From: Flaccisagitta enflata
Lineage: Eukaryota > Chaetognatha > Sagittoidea > Aphragmophora
Assembly (NCBI GenBank): GCA_965153355.1
Contig: OZ231127.1
Location: forward strand, 25,792,001 to 25,856,000
DNA: 64,000 nt
Direction: 5' to 3'
Both the position numbers and the translations under genes were made by a program. Below the pieces are notes generated by a model, which was not told the origin of the DNA, did no database searches, and saw only the letters and a list, made by a program, of their open reading frames with translations. Shown here one piece after another: positions 21,172-33,454 of this stretch (positions are counted from its first letter, which is position 1; each line of letters begins with the position of its first letter).

Positions 21172-21352
21172 ACATCATTTTCCTCCTTTTTAATGTGAAT
21201 TGCAAAGTTCAAATTAAACTTAAGGTCAGAATACGATATAATTGCATGCACCAAGTATCTTTAGAGAAAATTTGTCCACTGGAAGTATTCCAGCGTCATT
21301 ATTGTCCTGATAATGATGCAAAAAATATGGTGAAACCCTCTTATTTTCCTTT

Positions 21353-21425
21353 AACAAGACCGGATACACGGCAGGACAGTCGCAGACGATTGGGCAGGAG
21401 CAGTAAAGCAAAAACCGCCCGATCT
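21353..21425 (-). mobile_element. HSE tail fragment, GTCGCGGAC type
   Basis: AACAAGACCGGATACACGGC, AGTCGCAGACGATTGGGCAG, GAGCAGTAAAGCAAAAACCG; resembles the reverse of the 8406 copy but stops before the cassette. Confidence 0.75.
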
Positions 21426-21969
21426 TTTTCGCCGAGGACTGCGGGAGACATCAACCTCCTCCACCTTGGCCACCACAGCCTCTTCCCCGGCCATTCTTTC
21501 CCTGCCCACAAAGTTTCAATCTCCTCCTTTTATCCCTTCGTCCGTCGGTCTGATTTTCGTCGTTCCCATCAACATTGAACCACCATTACAGGAAAACGGC
21601 TCGAGGGAGTATGTTGTTTCTTGGTCAGAAGTTGTGTCAGGTGATGAGGGGTCTTTGTGCCGAATTTGGTACAAATTGAAGATAACCTTCCATGCGCGTT
21701 CCCTTGCCTTTCTTTTTTCCCGATCCCGATCATCGACGACGACCGGCAAATCTCGGCTCCTCCCGCGGTCTTTCGAGCTTTCCCGATTTTCGCCTCGGCT
21801 CGGCTCGGCTCGGCTCGGCTCGGCTCGGCGATTTCCCCGCGGTGGTTTGCCGAAGGACGGCGTGGGCAAACGGAGAAATCTTTCCAAATGAATCCGATTT
21901 GCACCAGAGAAAAGCTTCATGATTGGTTTTAAGACTCAGCATCAGGTTGATAATGTTGGCATCAGCTTG
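21426..21969. other. Intergenic with (CTCGG)n
   Basis: Contains a pentanucleotide (CTCGG)n run at 21786-21829. Overlapping open frames up to 141 codons on both strands show no family features. An 'AATCCGATTTGCACCAGAGAA' phrase near 21890 recurs near 22893. Confidence 0.5.
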
Positions 21970-22168
21970 AACAAGGCCGGATACACAGTTACCCTAGTCG
22001 CGTGCGGGTGGGCAGGAGCAGTGCTGGAGAAGGTCACTAGGGCATCTGGGCAGGAGCCGTATGCCCAAAAAAGCTCAAACACCCGAAAGAGTAAAAAGGG
22101 AACCAACCGACCGACCAACCAACGGGCCGACATAGCAGGTGTAGAGTCGCGTAGCACGCGACTAAAAA
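21970..22168 (-). mobile_element. HSE copy, GTCGCGTGC subfamily, complete
   Basis: AACAAGGCCGGATACACAGT, tail AGTCGCGTGCGGGTGGGCAG, cassette AACCAACCGACCGACCAACC, head GTCGCGTAGCACGCGACT followed by AAAAA. Confidence 0.9.
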
Positions 22169-22188
22169 CTCGATCAAGTTTTATTAGT

Positions 22189-22327
22189 GTTTTTGTGGCG
22201 TACACGCGACTCTAGAACTAGCCATGTCGGTCGGTTGGTCCGTAACCAAAATAAAATGCTAGCGTTTTTTTGCTATTCCGCTCCTGCCCACCCGTCCACG
22301 ACTAAGGGGGAGTGTTTACGGCGTTGT
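22189..22327 (+). mobile_element. HSE copy, GTCGCGGAC-like, diverged
   Basis: GTTTTTGTGGCGTACACGCG head, CTCTAGAACTAGCCATGTCG, cassette GGTCGGTTGGTCCGTAACC, tail CCCGTCCACGACTAAGGG, terminus TTTACGGCGTTGTT. It lies only 20 bp from the oppositely oriented copy at 21970. Confidence 0.8.
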
Positions 22328-22429
22328 TTGAATTTTAATTTGTAATGTGTATTAACACGACTCGTTATCCATCCATCCAGTACATAATTGGTCTATTTTG
22401 ACTTCATCATCACCCCAGCTAGTCGATAT

Positions 22430-24620
22430 CATCCCAACTCAGTCAACGTCACTTTCCATCAGTCAGCATCAGTTTTTCTTTTTTGCTTGAAAATGGGGAA
22501 AAAAGACCCTTCCGCTTTAAGTACTGACAATTTATAGATGGACAGACTGACCAAAAGACCAAGTTAACGGATTAATAACTATTTTCTCAATAATTTTGAC
22601 ATTTTGTGTCTGAAAAACCCCATGCGAAATTTCACTCCCACCCAGTTCAATTTCTTTCTTTTTTTTGCTAAAAAGTGTAAAAAAAGTTCTTTGCGCTTAA
22701 AGAACTTACGGATTGATACATTGATAGATCGACCAAAAGGCCCTTAAAACGGATCCTGAACTATTTTCTCAATGTTTATGCCATTTTGTCCAAGAAAAAC
22801 CCCATGCGAAACGATGCAAATTTTTTTGCATCATTTCGCATCTGTTCGCATCGCTGGGGTGATGTCATTTCTATTTTTCTAATCTTTACGAATGAATCCG
22901 GTTTGCAAAAGAGCTTCATTACTGGTTCCAAAAATTAGCATCAGGTTGATAAGGTCGGCATCAGCTTGGAAAAAACAGCATCAGGCTTTCTTGACCCAGT
23001 GAATTAAACGCGTTTGTTCTCCTTGAACGCGGTTACAGTGAACACATGAATTTCAACTTCTCACAAGAGAGTGAGCCTGTGAACGGAGTGAGCGGTGCGA
23101 GCGAACAAACGTAGCGAGCGACCAAGTGGCCTGTGCACAAAGTGAGCGGTGCGAGCGAATGAATGTACAGAAAGTGGTAGGAGGTCAAATAGGGTATCAA
23201 TCAAATGCTTATGTTAATATCAGTGGCGCCATCGAGGCGATTTCTCAATTTCCTCCTATTAACTGAGATACAGGTTGCAGAAGGGCTCAAAACGGGCTAT
23301 TTTCAATACTTTTCAAAACAGCAAATTTTGACCCTTTAAGGAGCTGTATCTCATGAACTGAGATGGATCTTTCAAATCGCTCCGATGGCGCCACTTCTAT
23401 TAACATAAGCTTTCGATTGGTACCCTACATGACCATATAGCACCTCCTGAATGGGCTGTAGGGGGTACTGCTATAGATTGGAGTCACTCCTCTGGACTGC
23501 TCTCGTTGTATTTTCATTCAGTCTGTAGCGAGCGACTGAGTGGTCCGTTGAAAACGCGATTGTCTAGGATTAGAAATGCCCCTTATCAGTGTTAACCAAG
23601 TTTTGTCAATAGTATTATAATTCCAAGTAATGTGTGTTACGCGACTAGTAGTCAATCCATCCAGTACATAATTGCGTGTCATCACCCCAATTATTTGATA
23701 TCTTCATCCTAACTGTAACTCTGTCGACGTCACATTCATTCCGTCAGCATCAGTTTCTTTTTTTCGCTTAAAACGGGGGAAAAGTTACCTGCGCTCAAAG
23801 CACCAACAAAGGACTTCATGGTAAAAGAACTAAAGGATAGATAAATTTATGGAAGTTTGAAACGGATCAAGAACTCATTTCAGCATCAGTTTCTTTGTTC
23901 GCTAAAGAGGGGGAAAAAAGTATCTTGCGCTAATGGATTTGTTTGATTGATAGACCGATGGACCGACCTAAAGACGAAGTTAATGGATCATTTTCTTTTT
24001 TCTTTATGATTTTCACATTTTGTATCTTAAAAAGCCCATGCGAAATTTCACTCCCACCCAGTTCAGCATCATCTTTTTTTTGGCTAAAAAAAGTACTTTA
24101 CGATTAAAGAACTGACTAATAGATACATTGATGGAACGAGCAAAAGGACCATAAAACGAATAAACAACTGATATCTCATTTTTTACGCCATTTTGTCCAT
24201 GAAAAACCCCATGCGAAACGATGCAAAATGATGCGAATATTTTTTGCTAAAAAAGGGAAAAAAAGTACTTTGCGATTGAAGAAATGACTAGTAGATACAT
24301 TGATTGAACGACCAAAAGGCCCATAAAACGGATCAAGAACTCATTTCTCAATATATATGCTATTTTGTCCATGAAAAACCCCATGCGAAACGATGCAAAA
24401 TGATGCGAAATTTTTTTGCTAAAAAAGGGAAAAAAAGTACTTAGCAATTAAAGAAATGACTAGTAGATACAATGATAGAACGACCAAAAGGCCCATAAAA
24501 CGGATAAAGAACTGATATCTCAATTTTTACGCTTTTTTGTCCATGAAAAACCCCATGCGAAACGATGCAAAACGATGCGAAATTTTTTTGCATGATTTCG
24601 CATCATTTTGCATCGTTTCG
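22430..24620. repeat. Degenerate about 190-bp direct repeat series
   Basis: At least six units carry the phrases GCTAAAAAAGGGAAAAAAAG, TACTTTGCG(A/C)TTAAAG, GACTAGTAGATACATTGAT, CGACCAAAAGGCCCATAAAA and GAAAAACCCCATGCGAAACG. The right end (24560-24640) folds back as GCATCATTTTGCATCGTTTC. Spacing is irregular and interrupted by the fold-back at 23179. Non-coding. Confidence 0.8.
23179..23449. repeat. Fold-back element with GGCGCCA core
   Basis: Left arm AGGAGGTCAAATAGGGTATC, ATGTTAATATCAGTGGCGCC and right arm GGCGCCACTTCTATTAACAT, GGTACCCTACATGACC pair across 23179-23449. The inner core GGCGCCATCGAGGCGATT is shared, in changed form, with the elements at 46686 and 63124. Confidence 0.85.
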
Positions 24621-24639
24621 CATGAGATTTTCGCACGGG

Positions 24640-25300
24640 ATTTTCAAAGTGATGCTGAAGCGAGCCTATTGGCCTGAGGGAGTGGGCGAGGCTTGTGATA
24701 GGTCAGTGTGACCCCCCGGATGTAATGGGCTTTCTCTGCTGCCGCTGCTGGCCGGCGTTCAAAGTGCTAGTGAATATTAATCCTGGGGGTGAATCTTAAT
24801 TTCCCGAGCTCGAGCTCCGAGCTGTGATTTTGCTAAGTCCGGAGTCGATGTGAATATTAATTTGTTCCACCAACTGACGCCACGATGCCATGATGCCACC
24901 ATGGTAACTCATGAGCTTTTCATAGGACGCCACGCTCTTGCCAAATATCCAGCCAGAGTCGAGGTGAATATTAGTTTGTTCCACCAGAGTCGATGTGAAT
25001 ATTAATTTGTTCCACCAACCAACACCACAATGCCATGATGCTACAATGGCAATTCAAGAGCTCACCATAAGACGCCACATGCTCACCAAATATTCTTCCA
25101 TCCTTATATTCACGTTTTCTCATGGTTGAAATTTGCGTCACTTGGAATATTATCGCATTTTTGGATAACCACTCTTTGTAATATTCCATCTGTCTCAGGA
25201 GGATCTCAATCTTTGAGCTTTAGCAGGATTTGAACTGGTGACCTTGATATCCGCAGTCAAGCCACTTACCCCTGGGCCACTGGAGCTGGGTGATATGTTG
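24640..25300 (-). repeat. SINE-like region with tRNA-like head and duplicated GAATATTAATTTG block
   Basis: GTGAATATTA(A/G)TTTGTTCCACCA occurs three times (about 24849, 24964, 24991) and the following TGCCATGATGC.AC.ATGG block twice. The tRNA-like part is at its right end (25197-25292). The GAATATTAAT phrase also recurs next to the satellite array, so array and SINE-like unit may share an origin. Confidence 0.6.
25197..25292 (-). repeat. tRNA-like sequence (SINE head)
   Basis: On the minus strand TGGCCCAGGGGTAAGTGGC resembles an A box and D arm, CTTGA..TCAAG an anticodon stem, and ACCAGTTCAAATCCTGCT a B box and T loop. The T and acceptor stems do not close, so it is a tRNA-derived sequence and not a working tRNA. 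Confidence 0.5.
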
Positions 25301-25423
25301 AAGAAGAGTCATGACCATTATCTTTTGCAGAACCTCAGTATGAGTCCATGGAAATATTATTTTATAAAATAAGGAAGATGAAATATTCACATTGACTCAA
25401 TCGTTAATGTACATAACTGTTGT

Positions 25424-25438
25424 TGTTGTTGTTGTTGT

Positions 25439-25510
<72 letters not shown>
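25424..25510 (+). repeat. (TTG)n and (TC)n microsatellite
   Basis: (TTG)n at 25421-25440 is followed by an uninterrupted (TC)n to about 25505, at the left border of the satellite array. Confidence 0.95.
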
Positions 25511-25511
<1 letters not shown>

Positions 25512-28500
25512 CTGTGACTGCCTACAGAATACAGCTTACAGAATGATAGATGAAGATTAAACTTAGAACTACTCTGGATAATTGAAGTAATCTGAGGAGT
25601 ATAAGTGACTGAGTCTATGTGAATATTCATCCATATATGTTGTGTCAATTAATATTCCCATTGACTCATAGGGTGCGTCTGCATTCACCATATCATTTGG
25701 ATATTTTATCTGGATATTGATATCCAGATATTCTACATAGTGAATTTACAAAATTTACTACATGAAATATCCGGATATTCATATTCAAATGAAATATCCG
25801 AATAAGCTGATTAATGCAGACACACCTTTAGTGTGTGACTACCTTCAGAATACAGAATGATAGATGAAGATTGAACTAAGAACTACTCTGGATAACTGAA
25901 GTGATCTGAGGAGTAAAAGTGACTGAGTCTATGTGAATAATCATCAATTTATGTTGTGTCAATTAATAGTCCCATTGACTCATAGTGTGTGACTACCTTC
26001 AGAATACAGAATGATAGATGAAGATTGAACTAAGAACTACTCTGGATAACTGAAGTGATCTGAGGAGTAAAAGTGACTGAGTCTATGTGAATATTCATCC
26101 ATTTATGTTGTGTCAATTAATAGTCCCATTGACTCATAGTGTGTGACTACCTTCAGAATACAGAATGATAGATGAAGATTGAACTAAGAACTACTCTGGA
26201 TAACTGAAGTGATCTGAGGGATATAAGTGATTGAGTCTATGTGAATATTCATCCATTTATGTTGTGTCAATTAATAGTCCCATTGACTCATAGTGTGTGA
26301 CTACCTTCAGAATACAGAATGATAGATGAAGATTGAACTAAGAACTACTCTGGATAATTGAAGTAATCTGAGGAGTATAAGTGACTGAGTCTATGTGAAT
26401 ATTCATCCATATATGTTGTGTCAATTAATACTCCCATTGACTCAAAGTGTGTGACTACCTTCAGAATACAGAATGATAGATGAAGATTGAACTAAGAACT
26501 ACTCTGGATAATTGAAGTAATCTGAGGAGTAAAAGTGACTGAGTCTATGTGAATATACATCCATATATGTTGCGTCAATTATTCCCATTGACTCATAGTG
26601 TGTGACTACCTTCAGAATACAGAATGATAGATGAAGATTGAACTAAGAACTACTCTGGATAACTGAAGTGATCTGAGGAGTATAAGTGACTGAGTCTCTG
26701 TGAATATTCATCCATTTATGTTGTGTCAATTAATCGTCCCATTGACTCGTAGTGTGTGACTACCTTCAGAATACAGAATGATAGATGAAGATTGAACTAA
26801 GAACTACTCTGGATAACTGAAGTGATCTGAGGAGTATAAGTGATTGAGTCTATGTGAATATTCATCCATTTATGTTGTGTCAATTAATAGTCCAATTGAC
26901 TCATAGTGTGTGACTACCTTCAGAATACAGAATGATAGATGAAGATTGAACTAAGAACTACTCTGGATAATTGAAGTAATCTGAGGAGTATAAGTGACTG
27001 AGTCTTTGTGAATATTCATCCATATATGTTGTGTAAATTAATACTCCCATTGACTCAAAGTGTGTGACTACCTTTGGAATACAGAATGATAGATGAAGAT
27101 TGAACTAAGAACTACTCTGGATAACTGAAGTGATCTTAGGAGTATAAGTTACTGAGTCTATGTGAATATTCATCCATATATGTTGTGTCAATTAATATTC
27201 CCATTGACTCAAAGTGTGTGACTACCTTCAGATTACAGATTGACAGGTGAGGATTGATCTAAGAACTACTCTGGATAACTGAAGTGATCTGAGGAGTATA
27301 AGTGACTGAGTCAATGTAAATATTCATCCATATATGTTGTGTCAATTAATGTTCCCATTGACTCAAAGTGTGTGACTACCTTCAGAATACAGAATGATAG
27401 ATGAAGATTGAACTAAGAACTACTCTGGATAACTGATAACTGAAGTGATCTGAGGAGTATAAGTGACTGACTCTATGTAAGTATTCATCCATTTATGTTG
27501 TGTCAATTAATAGTCCCATTGACTCATAGTGTGTGACTACCTTCAGAATACAGAATGATAGATGAAGATTAAACTTAGAACTACTCTGGATAATTGAAGT
27601 GATCTGAGGAGTATAAGTGACTGAGTCTATGTGAATATTCATCCATATATGTTGTGTCAATTAATATTCCCATTGACTCATAGTGTGTGACTACCTTCAG
27701 AATACAGAATGATAGATGGAGATTGAACTAAGAACTACTCTGGATAACTGAAGTGATCTGAGGAGTATAAGTGACTGAGTCTATGTCAATATTCATCCAT
27801 TCATGTTGTGTAAATTAATAGTCCCACTGACTCATAGTGTGTGACTACCTTCAGAATACAGAATGAAAGATGAAGATTGAACTAGGAACTACTCTGGATA
27901 ACTGAAGTGATCTGAGGAGTATAAGTGGCTGAGTCTGTGTGAATATTCATCCATAAATGTTGTGTCAATTAATATTCCCATTGACTCATAGTGTGTGACT
28001 ACCTTCAGAATACAGAATGATAGATGAAGATTGAACTAAGAACTACTCTGGATAACTGAAGTGATCTTAGGAGTATAAGTGACTGAGTCTATGTGAATAT
28101 TCATCCATATATGTTGTGTCAATTAATAGTCCCATTGACTCATAGTGTGTGACTACCTCCAGAATACAGAATGATAGATGAAGATTAAACTTAGAACTAC
28201 TCTGGATAATTGAAGTGATCTGAGGAGTATAAGTGGCTGAGTCTATGTGAATATTCATCCATAAATGTTGTGTCAATTAATATTCCCATTGACTCATAGT
28301 GTGTGACTACCTTCAGAATACAGAATGATAGATGAAGATTGAACTAAGAACTACTCTGGATAACTGAAGTGATCTGAGGAGTATAAGTGACTGAGTCTAT
28401 GTGAATATTCATCTATTTATGTTGTGTCAATTAATAGTCCCATTGACTCATAGTGTGTGACTACCTTCAGAATACAGAATGATAGATGAAGATTGAACTA

Positions 28501-30297
28501 AGAACTACTCTGGATAATTGAAGTGATCTGAGGAGTATAAGTGACTGAGTCTATGTGAATATTCATCCATATATGTTGCGTCAATTAATGTTCCCATTGA
28601 CTCATAGTGCGTGATTACCTTCAGAATACAGAATGATAGATGAAGATTGAACTAAGAACTACTTTAGATAACTGGAGTGATCTGAGGAGTATAAGTGACT
28701 GAGTCTATGTGAATATTCATCCATATATGTTGTGTCAATTAATATTCCCATTGACTCATAGTATGTGACCACCTCCAGAATACAGAATGATAGATGAAGA
28801 TTAAACTTAGAACTACTCTGGATAATTGAAGTGATCTGAGGAGTATAAGTGGCTGAGTCTGTGTGAATATTCATCCATAAATGTTGTGTCAATTAATATT
28901 CCCATTGACTCATAGTGTGTGACTACCTTCAGAATACAGAATGATAGATGAAGATTGAACTAAGAACTACTCTGGATAACTGAAGTGATCTGAGGAGTAT
29001 AAGTGACTGAGTCTATGTGAATATTCATCCATTTATGTTGTGTCAATTAATAGTCCCATTGACTCATAGTGTGTGACTACCTTCACAATACAGAATGATA
29101 GATGAAGATTGAACTAAGAACTACTCTGGATAACTGAAGTGATCTGAGGAGTATAAGTGATTGAGTCTATGTGAATATTCATCCATTTATGTTGTGTCAA
29201 TTAATAGTCCCATTGACTCATAGTGTGTGACTACCTTCAGAATACAGAATGATAGATGAAGATTGAACTAAGAACTACTCTGGATAATTGAAGTAATCTG
29301 AGGAGTATAAGTGACTGAGTCTATGTGAATATTCATCCATATATGTTGTGTCAATTAATATTCCCATTGACTCATAGTGTGTGACTACCTTCAGAATACA
29401 GAATGATAGATGAAGATTGAACTAAGAACTACTTTGGATAACTGAAGTGATCTGAGGAGTATAAGTGACTGAGTCTATGTGAATATTCATCCATATATGT
29501 TGTGTCAATTAATATTCCCATTGACTCAAAGTGTGTGACTACCTTCAGAATACAGAATGATAGATGAAGATTGAATTAAGAACTACTCTGGATAACTGAA
29601 GTGATCTGAGGAGTATAAGTGACTGAGTCTATGTGAATATTCATCCATATATGTTGTGTCAATTAATATTCCCATTGACTCAAAGTGTGTGACTACCTTC
29701 AGAATACAGAATGATAGATGAAGATTGAACTAAGAACTACTCTGGATAATTGAAGTAATCTGAGGAGTATAAGTGACTGAGTCTATGTGAATATTCATCC
29801 ATATATGTTGTGTCAATTAATACTCCCATTGACTCATAGTGTGTGACTACCTTCAGAATACAGAATGATAGATGAAGATTGAACTAAGAACTACTCTGGA
29901 TAACTGAAGTGATCTGAGGAGTATTAGTGACTGAGTCTATGTAAATATTCATCCATATATGTTGTGTCAATTAATATTCCCATTGACTCATAGTGTGTGA
30001 CTACCTTCAGAATACAGAATGATAGATGAAGATTGAACTAAGAACTACTCTGGATAATTGAAGTAATCTGAGGAGTATAAGTGACTGAGTCTATGTGAAT
30101 ATTCATCCATATATGTTGTGTCAATTAATATTCCCATTGACTCATAGTGTGCGACTACCTTCAGAATACAGAATGATAGATGAAGATTGAACTAAAAACT
30201 ACTCTGGATAATTTAAGTAATCTGAGGAGCATGAATGACTGAGTCTCTGTGATTGTTCATCCATCTTTGTTTTGTTAATTAATATTCATGTCGACTC
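25510..30297 (+). repeat. Satellite array, 154-bp monomer, about 30 copies
   Basis: Monomers start GTGTGTGACTACCTTCAGAA and contain GGATAACTGAAGTGATCTGA, GAGTCTATGTGAATATTCAT and TTGTGTCAATTAAT. Starts at 25831, 25985 and 26139 give the 154-bp period. Monomers fall into two alternating classes (ATTTATG vs ATATATG; ATAGTCCCA vs ATATTCCCA), which suggests higher-order units. Minus-strand frames of up to 77 codons translate the monomer and are not proteins. A MITE interrupts the array at 25671. Confidence 0.97.
25671..25828. mobile_element. 158-bp MITE with TA target-site duplication
   Basis: Ends GGGTGCGTCTGCATT and AATGCAGACACACCTT are inverted repeats. The uninterrupted monomer reads GACTCATAGTGTGTGAC; here it reads GACTCATA, element, TAGTGTGTGAC, so TA is duplicated. 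The interior is a fold-back of ATATCCGGATATT-like phrases. The array gives an empty-site comparison about 30 times over. TA duplication fits the Tc1/mariner group or a related superfamily. Confidence 0.9.
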
Positions 30298-30339
30298 AAC
30301 AAATGAGTCGCTAGGTTTCTAAATTTGGTTTTGGTTGGT

Positions 30340-32155
30340 AGGGTTGAGTTAGTTTGTGAGGGTTAGCGTTAGGGTTAGGGTTGCAGTGATAAGGTAAGGG
30401 TTAGTGGGTTTCAGTTGGGTTTGGGTTAGGGTTAATGGGTTTGGGTTAAGCTTAAGGGTTTGGCTTAGGGTCAGGGTTGGAGACTTACTAACCCCAACCC
30501 TAACTCAAACCCAGTAACCCTAACCCACTAACTCTTACATTTCCACTCTAACCCTAACTTTAATTATAACCCAGAGAGAGAAAGAGGGTTAGATAAGAGC
30601 TAGAGTTATGGTTAGGGTTAGTGGGTTTTGGTAAGGGTTAGTGATTTAGGGTTATGGTTCGGGTTGGAGACTTTCTAACCGTAACCATCTTGCCCTATCC
30701 CTAAGCTCAACCTTAACCTTTTCATTCCAACCCTAACCCTATCATCTATCCTTAAACTCAAACCCTAACCCTAACATGCTAACCCTAACCCACATATCCC
30801 AACCCTAACCTTAAAAACATAACCCTAACCCTATCATCTATCCCTAAAATCAAACCCTAACCCTAACCCTTCATTTCAGTAAGATGTCCCTCCAAAGTTA
30901 AGTCTGACCCTAACCCTTTGTATATGAAGTGAAACCCTAACCCTAACCTCTTCATTTTAGTAAGACATCCCACCAAAGTGAAGTAAGACCCTAACCCTAA
31001 CCTTTCATTTTAGTAAGTAAGATGTCCCTCAAAAGTAAAGTCTAACTCTTTTTTTTCACTATGTGAAGTCAAACCGTAACCCTTACCTTTCAATTTATTT
31101 CAGTAGGACATACCACAAAAGTGAAGTCAAACTCTAACCCTAACCCTTCATTTCAGTAGGTGAAGTCAAAGCCTAACCCTAACCCTTCATTTCAGTAAGA
31201 TGTCCCTCCAAAGTGAAGTTTAAATCTAACCCTTTGTATCACTATAGGAAGTAAAACCCTAACCCAAACCTTTTCATTTTAGTAAGACATCCCGCCAAAG
31301 TGAAGTCAAACCCTAACCCTAACCCTTCATTTCAGTTGGACATCCCTTTAAAGTAAGGTCAAACCCTAACCGTAACCCTTCATTTCAGTAAGATGTCTCA
31401 CCGAAGTTAAGTCTAACCTTAACCCATAACCTGCAACTTCATCCATATTGTTCAGGGTTAGGGTTTGAGTTTAGGGATAGATGATAGGGTTAGGGTTTTG
31501 TTTTTAAGGTTAGGGTTAGGATATGTGGGTTAGGGTTTGCACCCTAACCCTAACCCTTACCCTTTATTTTATTAAGACATCCCTCCAAAGTCTAACCCTA
31601 ATCCTTCTTTTCAGTAGGTGAAGAAAAACCCTAACCCTAACCCTTCATTTTAGTAAGATGTCCCTCTAAAGTGAAGTCTAACCCTAACCCTTCGTATCAC
31701 TATATGAAGTCAAACCCTAACCCTAACCCTTCATTTCAGTTTGACATCCCTCCAAAGTGAAGAAAAACGCTAAACCTAACCCTTAATTTCAGTTAGATCT
31801 ATGTCCCTCAAAAATTAGGTCTAACCCTAACCCCTATCCCGCAACTTCATCCAAATAGTTTAGGGTTAGGGTTTGACTTCACTTACTGAAGTGAAGGATT
31901 AGGGTGAGACTTTGGAGGGATGTCTTAATAAAATAAAGGGTAAGGGTTAGGGTTAGGGTGCTAACCCTAACCCACATATCCTAACCCTTACCTTAAAAAC
32001 ATAACCTTAACCCTATCATCTATCCCAAAATTAAAACCCTAACCCTGAACTATATGGATGAAGTTGCGGGTCATGGGTTAAGGTTAGACTTAACTTTGGA
32101 GAGACATCTTACTGAAATGAAGGGTTAGGGTTAGGGTTTGTTTTCACTTTGGAGA
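30340..32155. repeat. Interstitial telomere-like repeat in alternating orientation
   Basis: Degenerate TTAGGG runs (30350-30480, 30600-30660, 31455-31540, 31860-31960, 32120-32140) alternate with CCCTAA runs (30490-30560, 30710-31440, 31545-31850, 31960-32045). They are interleaved with a spacer unit containing TTCATTTCAGTAAGATGTCC and CTCCAAAGTGAAGTC, period about 55-60 bp. The strand switches make this a rearranged array and not a simple telomere end. Confidence 0.95.
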
Positions 32156-32157
32156 TA

Positions 32158-32714
32158 CAGTAGATCTCGTCTAGACTTGAGATATCGGGGGCAAGCACTA
32201 TGGAAGAACAAATGAAATTAGAGGGTTGATATTTGAAATATAAACTAGTAAAGAAATAATTTATTCCCCATGATACTTGGTTGCCATGGAAACGCATTTC
32301 CATGTATTTATGCTAAAATATCAATATTTTGAGAATTTTTTTAAGGGAACATTGCTTAAATTTGCTACAACTTTCCCACAGTATGTGTTGTAAGAATATC
32401 GCTCGTTTGGCCGTTGCTAGGAAGCGTATCCATGTGTGAAAACCCCTAGCAACCGCTGAACAAGCGACATTCTTACAGAACATACTGTGGGAAAGTTGTA
32501 GCAAATTTGATTTTAAGAAATGTTCCCTCAAAAAATTTCTCAAAATATTGATACTTTAGCGTAAATACATGGAAATGCGTTTCCATGGCAACCAACTATC
32601 ATGGGCAATAAAGCATCATTTTATTAGTCTATATTCCAAATATCAATCCCCTGGCTTCATTTGATAATCTACAATGCTTGCCCCTGTTATCTCAAGTCTA
32701 GACGAGATCTACTG
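32158..32714. mobile_element. 557-bp fold-back MITE with TA duplication
   Basis: Ends CAGTAGATCTCGTCTAGACT and AGTCTAGACGAGATCTACTG are perfect inverted repeats flanked by TA on both sides. The arms pair for about 240 bp each around a short centre (GGCCGTTGCTAGGAAGCG). CAGT termini with a TA target fit non-autonomous Tc1/mariner-like elements. It sits inside the telomere-like array, which resumes at about 32730. Confidence 0.92.
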
Positions 32715-32900
32715 TACCTCTTACTGAAAGGAAGGGTTAGGGTTAGGGGTGAAATATTCACATTGATTCAGTGCTCTTTGAATCACTTCAGATTACCAGG
32801 GTAGATCTTTACTTAGATCCTATTCAAACATTCTCTATCTTGTCTCTTGAAACATTTTTTGAGTCAATAGGAATATAAATAGACATACAAGAGACAATTA

Positions 32901-33027
<127 letters not shown>

Positions 33028-33454
33028 TGATTGATATTAATATTCACATCGACCTTTGAGTTACTTGGAATATTATCTCTGGTGACAACTGATTTGTGTC
33101 AACCAATATGATTCTAACCAGCTCGCTCCATCTTAGTCGAGCAGAATATTCAATACCATAGATTTTGAACAATGAGTCTCTTGGAATATTAATTTTGTGA
33201 TATGGTGCATGGTGCATGGGCTGTGGATCTCGCGATCTCTCATGAATGTACCATTTCCTTCACTTTGTCATCAAAAAAAAGCTGAGTCTATAACAAATTT
33301 CCTTCTAAAATGGAATTAATATTCATATTGGCTTGAAGTGACTCTAATTTGCCGCATAATATTCCAATCGACCTGAATCGACCCAGAGCGACCCAAAGAG
33401 ACTCAAAGGCGACTCATCGACTCATTGGATTGCATTGAAAATAATCTTCTAAGA
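33028..33454. other. Repeat-like border sequence, no gene
   Basis: Contains GATTGATATTAATATTCACA and TTGGAATATTA phrases like those flanking the satellite at 24.8-25.1 kb, so it is probably the mirror-image border of the satellite and telomere block. Confidence 0.45.

Noticed and set aside
21466-21942. Overlapping Arg/Ser/Pro-rich frames on both strands
   Set aside because: Driven by the (CTCGG)n pentamer repeat and GC content; no motif or splice partner.
25197-25292. A functional tRNA gene on the minus strand
   Set aside because: Anticodon stem present but the loop is too long and the T and acceptor stems fail to close; kept as a SINE head.
25510-30297. Possible CRISPR-like array
   Set aside because: The 154-bp units are repeated in full with only point differences; there are no unique spacers, and the DNA is clearly eukaryotic.
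32109-32543. Minus-strand frames of 64 and 76 codons
   Set aside because: They lie inside the fold-back MITE at 32158-32714 and change between its two arms as expected for non-coding inverted repeats.
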